Below are positions 27,362-39,083 of a stretch of 63,067 nt of DNA, piece after piece. The notes beneath the pieces are model-generated. The model saw only the letters and a list, made by a program, of their open reading frames with translations. It did not search any database and was not told where the DNA came from. Position 1 is the first letter of the stretch, and every line of letters starts with the position of its first letter. Source of the DNA: Geminocystis sp. M7585_C2015_104 (GTDB taxonomy: Bacteria; Cyanobacteriota; Cyanobacteriia; Cyanobacteriales; Cyanobacteriaceae); contig DVEF01000061.1 of NCBI GenBank assembly GCA_015295805.1, forward strand, positions 1 through 63,067. The letters run 5' to 3'. The translations under genes and the position numbers were made by a program.

Positions 27362-28030
27362 TTATCTTTTAGAGGAGGGAGGGCCATAAATCCGAGCCAA
27401 CTCCTGACGAATATCTAAGAATACATCACGACGGAGGTAGGGGTAGTCTCCCAACCAGATTTGCCTGCGGGGTATATATATTTCTGTAATCAAATCAATC
27501 TTCCAAAAGTCCGGGTCGTTGGTGAGGAGGATTGCTTCTACAGTGTCTCCTGGTTGTATAGCTTTGTATATCCTCTTGATGGGGGCTGCCACAGTGGTGC
27601 GCCAGCCATCTCTGTCACCCACTTCCACATTAAAGAGACGACGTCGGCTTTCCACGAGGACTAGTCTCCCCAGGCGATCGATAGCCGACTCTTCTTTGAC
27701 TAATTCTTCGGTGATGTAGGTGTCTAAAACCTTGCCTCGCCAGAAGGCCAGATAACGGTAGCGACGGCTGCCACTGTTACGGACACTGGCCCAGTACACC
27801 GGACTCCAAAGCCAATACAGTCCGGCGACTATACGGAAGATGAGGGTGACATTATCCCCCGCCGCCCCAAAAGGCAATCCCAACAGCCAGAATAATATGA
27901 CACCGATGAGGGAGATGAAGAGATTTTTGAGGAAAGTAGAGAAATCCCCCCAGTAGTAGGCATATTGGCTGCCCGTAGCCACGGCCGGTATCAGGTCATT
28001 AATTACTGCCTTTTTGAGGGGTATAAGCAT
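27362..28030 (-). CDS. Conserved cyanobacterial membrane protein
   Basis: A 222-residue protein from the ATG at 28030. Two or three hydrophobic segments occupy about residues 30-85 (FISLIGVILFWLLGLPFG; IFRIVAGLYWLWSPVYWASV). The cytosolic or lumenal C-terminal half is soluble, with RLVLVESRRRLFNVEV and EIYIPRRQIWLGDYPYLRRD. I do not recognise a characterised family. It lies downstream of rpoC1 on the same strand, where many cyanobacteria carry rpoC2. Confidence 0.7.
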   Translation of the reverse strand: MLIPLKKAVINDLIPAVATGSQYAYYWGDFSTFLKNLFISLIGVILFWLLGLPFGAAGDNVTLIFRIVAGLYWLWSPVYWASVRNSGSRRYRYLAFWRGKVLDTYITEELVKEESAIDRLGRLVLVESRRRLFNVEVGDRDGWRTTVAAPIKRIYKAIQPGDTVEAILLTNDPDFWKIDLITEIYIPRRQIWLGDYPYLRRDVFLDIRQELARIYGPPSSKR

Positions 28031-28092
28031 AGACACCAACCAAAAGAGGGGATGGGCCTTTAGGCCCAGGGGGAAAAGTGAACTTTCAGAAA

Positions 28093-29991
28093 CTAGAAAT
28101 AAGAAGGAGCGGGCTCCGACTCCAAAGCGTCCATTATGGTTTTATTGTATATAATTCTGCCGGCCGTGGTGTACAGGTATTGAGAAATTACCTCTCCCTC
28201 GGGGGATACTCTGATTTTGCGTCCCGGATAGTACTTCCACACAGTCCCATCGGGGAGAGGTTCTTCTTTTTGCAGTTGGTCAGAATTCTCCCCGCAGTCT
28301 ACCTCCCCGTCATAACGCACCCAGATATAGGCATGGAGGTCAATTATCCCCTGTTCATATGCTCGGAGGGCATCCTCCAGGCTGGCGAAATAGCGATCTT
28401 TCCCCTTAGTAGCCTTGGGGTTGTCGGCGGTGAGGTAGTAACACCCTAATACCATATCTTGGGAAGGGGTGATAATAGGCTTGCCGGTGGCGGGAGAGAG
28501 GATATTATGACAAGCCATCATCAACAGTCGCGCCTCCGCCTGAGCCTCGATGGAAAGGGGTACGTGGACAGCCATTTGGTCTCCATCGAAGTCGGCGTTA
28601 AAGGGTGGACATACTAGGGGGTGTAGCTGAATTGCCCTTCCCTCCACCAGCACCGGCTCAAAAGCCTGAATTCCCAGACGGTGAAGTGTTGGCGCCCGGT
28701 TGAGCAAGACTGGGTGGCCGGCGATAACTTCCTCCAATACCTTCCACACCACGGGATCGGATTTTTGTATTAGCTTTTTGGCCGCCTTGATGTTGCTGAC
28801 AATACCAGAACGAATCAGACGGTGGATGACAAAGGGCTGGAACAATTCTATGGCCATCTCCCTTGGTAGTCCACACTGGTAGATTTTCAGTGTGGGTCCC
28901 ACTACAATTACTGAACGGCCAGAGTAGTCCACCCGTTTACCCAACAGGTTTTGTCGGAAACGCCCTTGTTTACCCTCAATAATGTCAGACAGAGACTTGA
29001 GAGGACGGCTATTGCCACCCACTACAATTCTGCCCCGTCTCCCGTTGTCGATGAGAGCATCTACCGCCTCCTGTAGCATCCTTTTCTCGTTGCGGATAAT
29101 GATTTCCGGGGCCATTATTTCCTGGAGACGGTACAAACGATTGTTACGGTTTATTACGCGACGGTATAGGTCATTCAAGTCCGAGGTAGCGAAACGGCCA
29201 CCGTCCAACTGCACCATAGGGCGCAAGTCGGGAGGGATTACGGGGATTACCGTCAACACCATCCATTCCGGTTTAGCCCCCGTGGCAATAAAATTGTCAA
29301 TGATGCGCAGGCGTTTGATTAGTTTAGCCCTTTTTTGCCCCCTAGCAGTGATAATCTCCTCCCGCAGTTTCTCTGCTTCCTCTTGTAAATTAATGTCCTG
29401 GAGAAGACGGAGAATGGCCTCCGCCCCTATACCAACCTCGACACCTTCTAATTGGGAGTCTTCCGCATAGATTTGCTCCTCTATTTCCATCCACTGGTCT
29501 TCTGTCAACAGTTGCCGGTATTCTAGATTGCTCGCATTCCCTGGATTTAGCACCACATGGGCGTTAAAATATACAATCTGTTCCACATCTCTCAGGGGCA
29601 TGTCTAATAGAATACTGATGTAACTCGGTATCCCTTTCAGATACCACACATGGGTTACAGGGGCTGCCAATTTGATATAACCCATGCGGTGACGTCGTAC
29701 TCTGGACTCAGTTACTTCCACCCCACATCTTTCGCAGACAATCCCCCTATGGCGTACTCTTTTGTATTTTCCACACCAACACTCCCAGTCTTTGGAGGGG
29801 CCAAAAATCCTTTCACAAAACAACCCATCCATCTCCGGTTTCAAGGTGCGGTAGTTGATGGTTTCCGGAGTGGTTACTTCCCCTACCACCATTCCGTTGG
29901 GGAGAGTCCTTTCCGCCCACTGTCGAATTCTCTCGGGGGAGGCAATGCCTATTTTTACGTAGTCAAACGGTCTCTCTTGTATATTGGTCAT
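28093..29991 (-). CDS. rpoC1: RNA polymerase gamma subunit (split beta')
   Basis: A 632-residue protein matching the N-terminal half of bacterial beta', as expected for cyanobacterial RpoC1. The zinc-binding cysteines are at [39 protein letters not shown] follows; and the catalytic magnesium motif [12 protein letters not shown] carries the three aspartates of the active centre. It works with RpoB, RpoC2 and RpoA. In most cyanobacteria rpoB, rpoC1 and rpoC2 are adjacent; here neither partner flanks it, which is the arrangement I recall for Synechocystis PCC 6803. Confidence 0.97.
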   Translation of the reverse strand: MTNIQERPFDYVKIGIASPERIRQWAERTLPNGMVVGEVTTPETINYRTLKPEMDGLFCERIFGPSKDWECWCGKYKRVRHRGIVCERCGVEVTESRVRRHRMGYIKLAAPVTHVWYLKGIPSYISILLDMPLRDVEQIVYFNAHVVLNPGNASNLEYRQLLTEDQWMEIEEQIYAEDSQLEGVEVGIGAEAILRLLQDINLQEEAEKLREEIITARGQKRAKLIKRLRIIDNFIATGAKPEWMVLTVIPVIPPDLRPMVQLDGGRFATSDLNDLYRRVINRNNRLYRLQEIMAPEIIIRNEKRMLQEAVDALIDNGRRGRIVVGGNSRPLKSLSDIIEGKQGRFRQNLLGKRVDYSGRSVIVVGPTLKIYQCGLPREMAIELFQPFVIHRLIRSGIVSNIKAAKKLIQKSDPVVWKVLEEVIAGHPVLLNRAPTLHRLGIQAFEPVLVEGRAIQLHPLVCPPFNADFDGDQMAVHVPLSIEAQAEARLLMMACHNILSPATGKPIITPSQDMVLGCYYLTADNPKATKGKDRYFASLEDALRAYEQGIIDLHAYIWVRYDGEVDCGENSDQLQKEEPLPDGTVWKYYPGRKIRVSPEGEVISQYLYTTAGRIIYNKTIMDALESEPAPSYF

Positions 29992-30171
29992 GGTGTCTTG
30001 TGTTGGTTGACTCCAAAGTGTAGCAAATCTGAACTTTTATGGTTATAATTTATCCAGATGGGTGGCTCCTTGTGCCCCAGTCCAGCAGAAGGAAAAAGAG
30101 GACCTATAAAGCCAGCCGTGGTGCACAGGGGCAATATAAATAGGGAATTGTCAGATCCCCCATTGTACCAT

Positions 30172-30196
30172 AAAAAGGCCCCATTGTGGTATGGGG
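30172..30196 (-). terminator. Intrinsic terminator after SbmA-like ABC gene
   Basis: On the minus strand CCCCAT and ATGGGG form a stem around ACCACA, followed by CCTTTTTA. It lies about 18 bases after the stop of the ABC transporter gene and upstream of rpoC1. Confidence 0.65.
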
Positions 30197-30213
30197 GTGT
30201 CGGCGCCCCTGCC

Positions 30214-31905
30214 TCACAGGCTTTCCAGCACCCATGAATTGTCCTCCTTCATGGTCAACAGGTAGTGGTGGTATTTTTTGAGACTTTCTCGGTGTCCAAC
30301 ACTCACAAAAGTGGTATTTAGGTGGTACAGATGTTGGTAAAGTAGACTCTCGTTACGGGGGTCCAGGGCACTGGTGGCTTCGTCCAGGATAACATATTCT
30401 GGGCGGTTGATGAGAATACGGGCAAAGGCAATCCTTTGTTGTTCCCCCAATGATAGCACCTCACTCCAATCCTTTTCCACGTCAAACCCCTCAAACCTCT
30501 CAGGCAAATCTCCTAGGTTAACCATTTTTAAAATTTCCTCTAATTCCCCCTCAGTGATATTCATTTCTACCCTCGGATAAATCAGTTGTTGTCTCAAGGT
30601 GCCAATAATCATATAGGGTTTTTGTGGCAAAAACAGTATTTTTTCCAAACTTGGCCTAATAATTCTTCCCTTTCCTGAATTCCACAAACCTGCTATTGCC
30701 CTCAGCAATGAGCTTTTACCACATCCACTGGCACCCATTATCAATAATCCCCTACCAGGTGGCAATTCGAAACTTAAATCTTCCACTAGGGTGTTGTGGT
30801 AATTAGGGGTTTGTAGAGTTAGATTTTGTAATGCTAATTTCCCATTTTCAACTATTTCAATAACTGGCCGGTGTGTCGTTAATTTCTGTTCTTTCCCCTC
30901 GTTTATAAACTGGTTTAAACCCCACAAACGCTCTATCCCAGCTACGAAATATGTCAAGGATTGGAAACGGCTCACTATAATATTCAAGGAGAAAAATACC
31001 CTAGCAAAGGCCCCTGTGGCTTCGCTGACTTTACCTACCTCTAGTTCCCCCGACAACACACTGGGGGCAACTACCATTGCTGGGATTATGTAAGGCAAAA
31101 ATTCATAGGTGTTCACGAAAATACCTAGATATAATTCCTGCCACAAGATTAGCATATTAAAGTTTCTAAACAACTCTTTAAAAAGATTGGATAGATTACT
31201 TTTCTCCTGAGCTTCTCCCCTGTAAAAGGCAATAGACTCCGCATTTTCCCTCACCCTGACTAGGCCAAAACGGAAATTTGCCTCTTTTTGAAGTTGAGCA
31301 TAATTTAGTTGTACTAGCTTTTTCCCAAATATGACTGTAGTAATTATTGTCCCGATTATGGCATAGCAGAATAGAAAAATTACCAGCTTAGGGGAAATAG
31401 ACCACAAAACAGCACTAAAAGCAAACACCTGTAAAAGGGATTGAATTATCACTAGCAAAAACAGGAGAGAATCCTGAGTAAAACTGCGAACATCCTCGGC
31501 AATTCTCTGATCCGGATTGTCTATCTCTTTGTTATTTACCGTCAGTTTATAAAAGTTTCTCTTGCGAAAATAACCCTCCAAAAAGTAATGGGTCAACCAT
31601 CTGCGCCAGTACAAACCCAATTTATTTTGAGTATAGGAAAAGCCAGCAAATAGGGGGACATAAATAACTAGAATTATCAAAAATCTTAACACCGTTCGCC
31701 AAAAGGCAGACTCGTTTTTTGCCGCCAAATTGGAAATCAATGCCCCTTGAGATTCATTTAATAATACACTTAGTTGGGTGTAAGCTATGAGAAGCAAGCC
31801 CAAAATGGCCAGAAGAGTAAAAGCGCCTCTTTTCTCATTGCCAGTCCAGTATAGTTTAGCGATAGACCAAAACTTGTTAAAAATGTTACGGTTAAAATAA
31901 CCCAT
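30214..31905 (-). CDS. SbmA/BacA-like ABC transporter, permease-ATPase fusion
   Basis: About 563 residues from the ATG at 31905; an upstream ATG at 31935 adds ten residues that do not look family-like. The N-terminal 300 residues hold about six membrane helices of the SbmA/BacA type, with EGYFRKRNFYKLTVNNKEID and NPDQRIAEDVRSFTQDSL. The ATPase domain has Walker A GASGCGKSSLLRAI, LSLGEQQRIAFARIL and YVILDEATSALD, ending in VSVGHRESLKKYH. This subfamily (ABCD-like) moves peptides, vitamins or fatty acyl compounds; substrate unknown. It is divergent from the FtsL-like gene. Confidence 0.85.
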   Translation of the reverse strand: MGYFNRNIFNKFWSIAKLYWTGNEKRGAFTLLAILGLLLIAYTQLSVLLNESQGALISNLAAKNESAFWRTVLRFLIILVIYVPLFAGFSYTQNKLGLYWRRWLTHYFLEGYFRKRNFYKLTVNNKEIDNPDQRIAEDVRSFTQDSLLFLLVIIQSLLQVFAFSAVLWSISPKLVIFLFCYAIIGTIITTVIFGKKLVQLNYAQLQKEANFRFGLVRVRENAESIAFYRGEAQEKSNLSNLFKELFRNFNMLILWQELYLGIFVNTYEFLPYIIPAMVVAPSVLSGELEVGKVSEATGAFARVFFSLNIIVSRFQSLTYFVAGIERLWGLNQFINEGKEQKLTTHRPVIEIVENGKLALQNLTLQTPNYHNTLVEDLSFELPPGRGLLIMGASGCGKSSLLRAIAGLWNSGKGRIIRPSLEKILFLPQKPYMIIGTLRQQLIYPRVEMNITEGELEEILKMVNLGDLPERFEGFDVEKDWSEVLSLGEQQRIAFARILINRPEYVILDEATSALDPRNESLLYQHLYHLNTTFVSVGHRESLKKYHHYLLTMKEDNSWVLESL

Positions 31906-32000
31906 ACAACGGCAAAGGACAAACAAAACATTCAATCAGAGTCAATAATAGCAAATGGGGGAAAGTAAAAAGAAAAAATGAAAATCGTCATGAAAAAAAA

Positions 32001-32030
32001 TTGACCATGTTTGCTAATATGAATTGGTCA
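32001..32030. repeat. Inverted repeat in divergent promoter region
   Basis: TGACCA (32002-32007) and TGGTCA (32025-32030) form a 6-bp inverted repeat spaced by 17 bases, between the divergent ABC transporter and FtsL-like genes. The spacing suits a dimeric regulator, but short arms like this can arise by chance. Confidence 0.3.
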
Positions 32031-32054
32031 TGAACTGCAGTAAAGGCAAGAGAT

Positions 32055-32618
32055 ATGTTCCTAAAAGACGTTGCAAAACACACCAGCAACACCGCCGAAG
32101 AAAGCAGGGTTGCAACTGTCGGCTATGTAACAATTCCCGAGCCAACAACCGTTTCCACCCCTGAGAGAAATGACAATAGAAGTAACAAGAGAAAAAACCG
32201 GATTCGCCACCAAACCCTAGGGCAAAAGCAAAAAAAATCCCAACGCTTTAGTGACTACCCCCTTTGGCTACAGGCTCTTATCATACTGGAACATGCTTCC
32301 TCTATTCTCTGTTATCCCACGGTAGCCATAGCCCTAGTCATCTATGGTATGACAGCATATGCCCCAAGACAGTGGACGAGTAAATATCAGGAATTACAAG
32401 AACTACAACGCCGGGAAAGACAAATTACAATGACGGAAGAATTACTAAAGGAAACAGTAGTAGAATCCGCGAAGGAGAAAGGCTCTGGCTTTATCAATCC
32501 CCAACTCACTCAGCCACCTCTTTTTCTCCCCAATTCTAATCCTACTGTAATTCAAAGTAAAAGGAAATCAACCCCCGCCGTCAAGGAGATTAAACCCATC
32601 TTTCCAGTGGCCTATTAG
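32055..32618 (+). CDS. FtsL-like bitopic protein upstream of ftsI
   Basis: A 187-residue protein with a basic, Asn/Arg/Lys-rich N-terminal tail (about 1-75), one membrane helix (about 85-105, ASSILCYPTVAIALVIYGM), then a coiled-coil-prone stretch (KYQELQELQRRERQITMTEE) and a Pro/Lys-rich end. This matches the FtsL layout of short cytoplasmic part, single helix and periplasmic coiled coil. It sits directly before ftsI, where ftsL lies in many bacteria. FtsL acts with FtsB/FtsQ to activate septal peptidoglycan synthesis. The identity is inferred from architecture and position, not from sequence match. Confidence 0.55.
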   Translation: MFLKDVAKHTSNTAEESRVATVGYVTIPEPTTVSTPERNDNRSNKRKNRIRHQTLGQKQKKSQRFSDYPLWLQALIILEHASSILCYPTVAIALVIYGMTAYAPRQWTSKYQELQELQRRERQITMTEELLKETVVESAKEKGSGFINPQLTQPPLFLPNSNPTVIQSKRKSTPAVKEIKPIFPVAY

Positions 32619-32727
32619 GGGGTAAGGATTGTGGGGGTTCATGATTACAGGCCCACACCTTACAATAATCAACTGTTACGGGGTAGATATGGCACTTGAC
32701 ACCAAGGGATTAGGTCTAGGGGTTAAG

Positions 32728-34572
32728 ATGAATGTTTTTAAAGTGAAACCGGATTTGTGGTCTTTACAGAAACTTTCACCAAACAGTAAATCAGGGAGTA
32801 CAACTAAATACCAATTTGCCCACATAAACTCTGACACTGGCTTTAGACTATTGCTAGTCTGGCTAATTTTGGTGGCGGGGGGATTAGGACTGGCATGGAG
32901 ACTATGTCAACTTCAGATAATAAGGGGGGAAGAGTTGACAAGACAGGCAAGACAACAACAAAGTTATACCTTTCGCCCTTATGTCCCCCGTAGGAAAGTG
33001 GTAGACAATCGTGGCAATGTACTGGCCCTAGACAAACTGGTATACAAAGTATATGTCCACCCCATCATGTTAAAAGAAGATAAGGCATTGGTGGCGGAAA
33101 AACTGGCTGGTGTCCTCAACAGGGACAAAAATGAGCTCCTAAAACTGCTCCACAGTAGGAGTACTGGGGTAGTGTTGGCTCAAAGCGTCAGCGAGGAAGA
33201 GGGTTTAGCCATAAGACAGTTGGTTAGAGAGGGAATTGACCTGGAGAGACGCTATAGTCGTTTTTATCCCCAAGGAGAATTATTTGCCGATGTTATAGGT
33301 TATACCGACACCGAACACAAAGGGCAAGCGGGAATAGAACATAGTCTGGAAAGACATTTGGAAAGGGATTTGTCCAGGTTAGAACTAAAGGCAATGCTAA
33401 CAGTGAAAAAAGACGGAACTGGAGCCATTATCCCCGCCACCCTGCCAGAAGGGATTGTAAAATTAGATGACCTACAACTGCAATTAACCCTGGACTCCCG
33501 CATCCAAAGAGCCGCCAGAGACGCCCTCAAGCAGCAGGTGAAAAAATTTAATGCCAAAAGAGGAGCCGTTATAGTAATGGATGTCCACACAGGGGAGATT
33601 ATTAGTCTTGTCTGTGAGCCTACCTATGATCCCAACCGCTATTCCCTTTATGATTTTGCTCTTTATAAAAACTGGACGGTTACAGACAGTTATGAACCAG
33701 GTTCAACTTTTAAGCCTATTAATCTAGCCCTGGCCCTAGATGAAGGAGTTATAACCCCCACCTCCATGGTGCTAGACGCCCCCAGCATAATAGTGGACGG
33801 TTGGCCTATTTCCAATGCCTCAAAATCCGGCAAAGGCTGGGTCACTGTTACCAAAGCCTTGGAAGACTCCAGCAACACCGCCATGATTTACATCATGAGG
33901 AAAATCCCCAGACAAAGGTACTATCAGAGACTACAGGAGCTAGGCATCGACCGTCTCATGGGGACGGATTTGCCCTTTGAAGCTACAGGCTACCTCAAAC
34001 CCAGGGAAATCTTCACCGCCAGAGAAATCGAACCCGCCGTTTCTGCCTTTGGACAGGGTTTCTCCCTAACACCTTTGAAACTAGTACAACTACACGCAGC
34101 GTTGGCCAACGGCGGCAAAATGGTGACACCCCATGTGGTAAAGGGTTTGGTTGACTCCCAGGGGGAAATCAAGTGGGCTAAAAAGTGGCCCACCAGACGG
34201 CTATTCAAGCCAGAATCGGCCCGGGCAGTAGTCAATATGATGCAGTCTGTAGTAGAAAACGGGACAGGTAAGACGGCGAAAATAGAAGGGTACTATATAG
34301 GCGGCAAAACGGGCACTGCTCAAAAACACGATGGCAAGGGGAGATACAAGGCAGATGGTAAGATAACTAGTTTCGTTGCCATTCTCCCCTCCACTAAGCC
34401 CCGGTTTGTGGTCTTGGCAGTAGTGGACGAACCCAAGGGGGGTAACACTTTTGGCTCTACCGTAGCAGCTCCTGTGGTAAAAGAGGTGATGACCGCCCTG
34501 ATTCGCACCTATGGGATACCGCCAGATTACATCCCCAAAAAGGAGGATAAGGAAAAAAAGGGAAAAGGATAA
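32728..34572 (+). CDS. ftsI: Septal peptidoglycan transpeptidase (PBP2/FtsI)
   Basis: A class B penicillin-binding protein of about 614 residues from the ATG at 32728, which is preceded by AGGGG at good spacing; an earlier in-frame codon at 32629 lacks this. One N-terminal membrane helix (LLLVWLILVAGGLGLAWRL) is followed by the dimerisation domain and a transpeptidase domain with EPGSTFKPINLAL (SxxK serine), EDSSNTAMIY (SxN) and GGKTGTAQKH (KTG). It cross-links septal peptidoglycan at the division site. It follows the FtsL-like gene and ends 24 bases before pgm. Confidence 0.92.
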   Translation: MNVFKVKPDLWSLQKLSPNSKSGSTTKYQFAHINSDTGFRLLLVWLILVAGGLGLAWRLCQLQIIRGEELTRQARQQQSYTFRPYVPRRKVVDNRGNVLALDKLVYKVYVHPIMLKEDKALVAEKLAGVLNRDKNELLKLLHSRSTGVVLAQSVSEEEGLAIRQLVREGIDLERRYSRFYPQGELFADVIGYTDTEHKGQAGIEHSLERHLERDLSRLELKAMLTVKKDGTGAIIPATLPEGIVKLDDLQLQLTLDSRIQRAARDALKQQVKKFNAKRGAVIVMDVHTGEIISLVCEPTYDPNRYSLYDFALYKNWTVTDSYEPGSTFKPINLALALDEGVITPTSMVLDAPSIIVDGWPISNASKSGKGWVTVTKALEDSSNTAMIYIMRKIPRQRYYQRLQELGIDRLMGTDLPFEATGYLKPREIFTAREIEPAVSAFGQGFSLTPLKLVQLHAALANGGKMVTPHVVKGLVDSQGEIKWAKKWPTRRLFKPESARAVVNMMQSVVENGTGKTAKIEGYYIGGKTGTAQKHDGKGRYKADGKITSFVAILPSTKPRFVVLAVVDEPKGGNTFGSTVAAPVVKEVMTALIRTYGIPPDYIPKKEDKEKKGKG

Positions 34573-34595
34573 ATTTTTTTGTAACTTGTATGCAT

Positions 34596-36365
<1,770 letters not shown>

Positions 36366-36367
36366 TT

Positions 36368-37543
36368 ATGGTTAATATTAGACGATGGTTGAAACTTATC
36401 CCTGCTACCATCTCCCCCATGGAGGATGAAGAGGCGGAGGATGACTCGCTATCCTCGGCTGATGGTGTTGCTGTAAAAGACAAGGATTTAGAGTTTTTGT
36501 TTTATCAGTTACTGGAAGGGGTAGCCAAGGGATGGGGAGAGGCAAAGGTGGAACAATTTTTCCAGCGACTACAGCCCAAAATCTCCGTGGAAAACTGGTT
36601 AGACTGGTTACAGCGTTATAGGTGGCAACTACTCGCCTCTCCCAACAGTCACATCCAAACCGCTGCCAGGATGATTGTCTTAGGGGAAATCACCGCCACT
36701 TTACCCTTTTTTAGGGCAGTAGGCGACTTGGCTTATGAGATTGGCAAGGAGTTACTCAATCGCAGTCAGAATTCTGCCACTGTGAATGCAACCAAACTAC
36801 AAAACTACAACTCACCTCCCCAAAACCAGCAAAATACTCATTCTCCCCAGCAAAACAGCAAACAAAATCCCCCCCCTGCGGAAAAGCCAGTGCCCCTTGG
36901 CCAGTTTCTCTCCCTACTCCAGCAAGATGAGGAATTTGCCAGGGAGGTGGCCAAACAGTTAAAAATAGATTCCGCCGATCCCGGTATAATTCTTGATAGA
37001 TTCTTAGAAAAACAAAACCAACAAGGCAAGTTTGACTCTCTACCGCCACAAGTGTCTCAAGAGTTAGTAGAATATCTCTTCAATCTCGGCTTGACAAGGG
37101 CACAGGAGGGAAATTTCGAAGAAGCCTTGGCCTATTGGGATCAGGCTTTAAGTCTTAATCCTAAACATGCACCATCATGGCACAATCGTGGTAGTGCCCT
37201 TGCCTATTTAAACCGTTTGCCGGAAGCCGTTGAAAGTTTTGACAAAGCCATCGCCCTCGACGTCAATGACCACATTTCCTGGTATGATCGTGGTAATGCT
37301 CTATTTAGGATAGGAAATTATCAAGAGGCCATCAACAGTTGGGAAAGGGTAATCGGCATTCAACCCAATCACTATGAGGCTTGGTATCATCGTGGCATCG
37401 CCCTAGAAAAGTTACACAGATATGACGAAGCATTGGACAGTTATCAAAAATGCCTAAAAATCCACCCCGATTTTTCCCCCGCCATCCGTCGCCTAGAAAA
37501 ACTAGAAAGTAAGAAAAAGGAACACCTCACAGACTTGCCATAA
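36368..37543 (+). CDS. TPR repeat protein
   Basis: A 391-residue soluble protein. The first 120 residues are helical and acidic (MEDEEAEDDSLSS), followed by a Gln/Asn/Pro-rich linker (about 140-175). Four tetratricopeptide repeats fill about residues 235-375, with typical phrases: EEALAYWDQALSLNPKHAPS, EAVESFDKAIALDVNDHIS, EAINSWERVIGIQPNHYEA and EALDSYQKCLKIHPDFS. TPR arrays bind partner proteins; the partner is unknown. A hairpin terminator follows. Confidence 0.85.
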   Translation: MVNIRRWLKLIPATISPMEDEEAEDDSLSSADGVAVKDKDLEFLFYQLLEGVAKGWGEAKVEQFFQRLQPKISVENWLDWLQRYRWQLLASPNSHIQTAARMIVLGEITATLPFFRAVGDLAYEIGKELLNRSQNSATVNATKLQNYNSPPQNQQNTHSPQQNSKQNPPPAEKPVPLGQFLSLLQQDEEFAREVAKQLKIDSADPGIILDRFLEKQNQQGKFDSLPPQVSQELVEYLFNLGLTRAQEGNFEEALAYWDQALSLNPKHAPSWHNRGSALAYLNRLPEAVESFDKAIALDVNDHISWYDRGNALFRIGNYQEAINSWERVIGIQPNHYEAWYHRGIALEKLHRYDEALDSYQKCLKIHPDFSPAIRRLEKLESKKKEHLTDLP

Positions 37544-37569
37544 TACTCTCGTTTTGTCCGGCGGCTGAT

Positions 37570-37593
37570 AGGGTTTTACCCTTCGTTTTTTTT
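37570..37593 (+). terminator. Intrinsic terminator after TPR gene
   Basis: A perfect AGGGT-TTT-ACCCT hairpin is followed by TCG and a run of eight T. It lies about 27 bases after the TPR gene stop. The stem is short. Confidence 0.55.
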
Positions 37594-37744
37594 CAATTTG
37601 GATGGGGGCCAACAGGGCATATCTTCCTAATTTTTGAACAAATCCTCAAGAATTTTGTCGAATTTACATGAGTGTTAGTCCTCCAATAGGCTTCCCCATT
37701 TGTTAGGATCGTTAAGGAAAAATAAAGTTAAAAAAAGGGGAAAC

Positions 37745-37996
37745 ATGGACGAGGAGGAAATTAGAAGACAAAAAGATAAATTCTTCTTCCCCAGAAGCCC
37801 ATACCGGGGTGAGTTTACTCCAGAAGACTTAGTATTCAACGCCAACCTGCAGGAATTTGCCCAGAAGGTGAGCTATATTTGTAGCCTAGAGACCAATGGC
37901 AAAATCACAGCTCAAGAGGCATACCAACAAATAAAAACTCTCTGGCACACCCTAAAAACAAGTGTAAAAAATTTGGGTCTGGACCAGCCAAAATAG
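37745..37996 (+). CDS. DUF7219 family small protein
   Basis: An 83-residue protein from the ATG at 37745, which has AAAAAGGGGAAAC just before it; an earlier codon at 37700 is less likely. It carries the cyanobacterial pattern FFFPRSPYRGEFTPEDLVFN, then ANLQEFAQKVSYICSLETNG and AQEAYQQIKTLWHTLK. Soluble and helical. No function is known to me. It stands before the DppB-type permease gene, 57 bases away, and could share its transcript. Confidence 0.75.
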   Translation: MDEEEIRRQKDKFFFPRSPYRGEFTPEDLVFNANLQEFAQKVSYICSLETNGKITAQEAYQQIKTLWHTLKTSVKNLGLDQPK

Positions 37997-38053
37997 AATA
38001 TAATTCCCCCTGATTTAGTAAGGTATGCCAGCTGACTTGGTTGGGAAATACTT

Positions 38054-39079
38054 ATGTCTCGAGCCTCTTCCCTGCAGTATTATATCTTAGCCCGTCTTCT
38101 CCTTGCCCCCCTGATGTTGTGGACCATAGTCACTGTAGTTTTCATACTACTGAGAGTTACACCAGGGGATCCCACAGATGCAATACTGGGGGCGAGAGCG
38201 CCAGAAGCCGTAAAACAGGCCCTGCGGGAAAAATTGGGGTTAAATCAGCCCCTATGGCTACAGTATGTCAGCTACTTGCGCCAGATTCTTTCCTTTGATT
38301 TGGGCACTTCTCTTACTAGTCAAGGGGAAAGTGTTTGGCAAGTAATACAAAAACACTTCCCAGCAACGGTAGAATTGGCGGTGTTTGCCATGGTGGTAGC
38401 CGTTTCCATTGGAATGATAGTGGGTATTCTAGCGGCAGTTAATGCCAATACCATCTGGGATTTGGGGGGAAGGCTATTTGGTATTATCACTTATTCTCTG
38501 CCCCTATTCTGGGTGGGAATGTTACTGCAACTAGTATTCGCCGTGCAGTTAAAATGGTTGCCACTGGGTAGCCGTTATCCTGTGGGGATGGAAACACCTC
38601 CTAGTATTACAGGTTTGTATACCCTGGATAGTCTTTTAACTCTGAATTTAAACCAATTGGCCGTTTCCCTACATCATCTGATTTTACCCAGCTTCACCCT
38701 AGGACTTTTGTTGAGTGGTATTTTTGAAAGGATTATCCGGGTTAATCTTAAAAAAACCCTGCAGGCGGAATATGTAGAGGCGGCGAAGGCAAGGGGTATC
38801 CCAGAAAGAAAAATACTCTTTTCCCATGCCCTCAAAAATGCCCTAATACCTCTTATCACCGTGATGGGTTTAACCTTTGCTTCCCTGTTGGGTGGGGCGG
38901 TTTTAACGGAAGTCACCTTTTCTTGGCCAGGATTGGGTAATTGTCTTTATGAGGCCATTGCCTTAAGGGATTATCCTACAGTTCAGGGAATTTTAGTCTT
39001 TTTCGGCATCATTGTGGTTTGTGCCAGTATTTTGATTGATATTATCAACGCCCTGATCGACCCTCGTATTCGTTATTGA
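38054..39079 (+). CDS. ABC transporter permease, DppB/OppB family
   Basis: A 341-residue membrane permease with about six helices. The N-terminus LLLAPLMLWTIVTVVFILLR and the following RVTPGDPTDAILG are typical of DppB. The EAA loop that contacts the ATPase reads YVEAAKARGIPERKILFSHA, then LKNALIPLITVMG. It would form half of a peptide- or nickel-type importer membrane unit. No DppC, ATPase or binding-protein gene is adjacent, as is often the case in cyanobacteria, so partners must be elsewhere. Confidence 0.88.
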   Translation: MSRASSLQYYILARLLLAPLMLWTIVTVVFILLRVTPGDPTDAILGARAPEAVKQALREKLGLNQPLWLQYVSYLRQILSFDLGTSLTSQGESVWQVIQKHFPATVELAVFAMVVAVSIGMIVGILAAVNANTIWDLGGRLFGIITYSLPLFWVGMLLQLVFAVQLKWLPLGSRYPVGMETPPSITGLYTLDSLLTLNLNQLAVSLHHLILPSFTLGLLLSGIFERIIRVNLKKTLQAEYVEAAKARGIPERKILFSHALKNALIPLITVMGLTFASLLGGAVLTEVTFSWPGLGNCLYEAIALRDYPTVQGILVFFGIIVVCASILIDIINALIDPRIRY

Positions 39080-39083
39080 ACCT

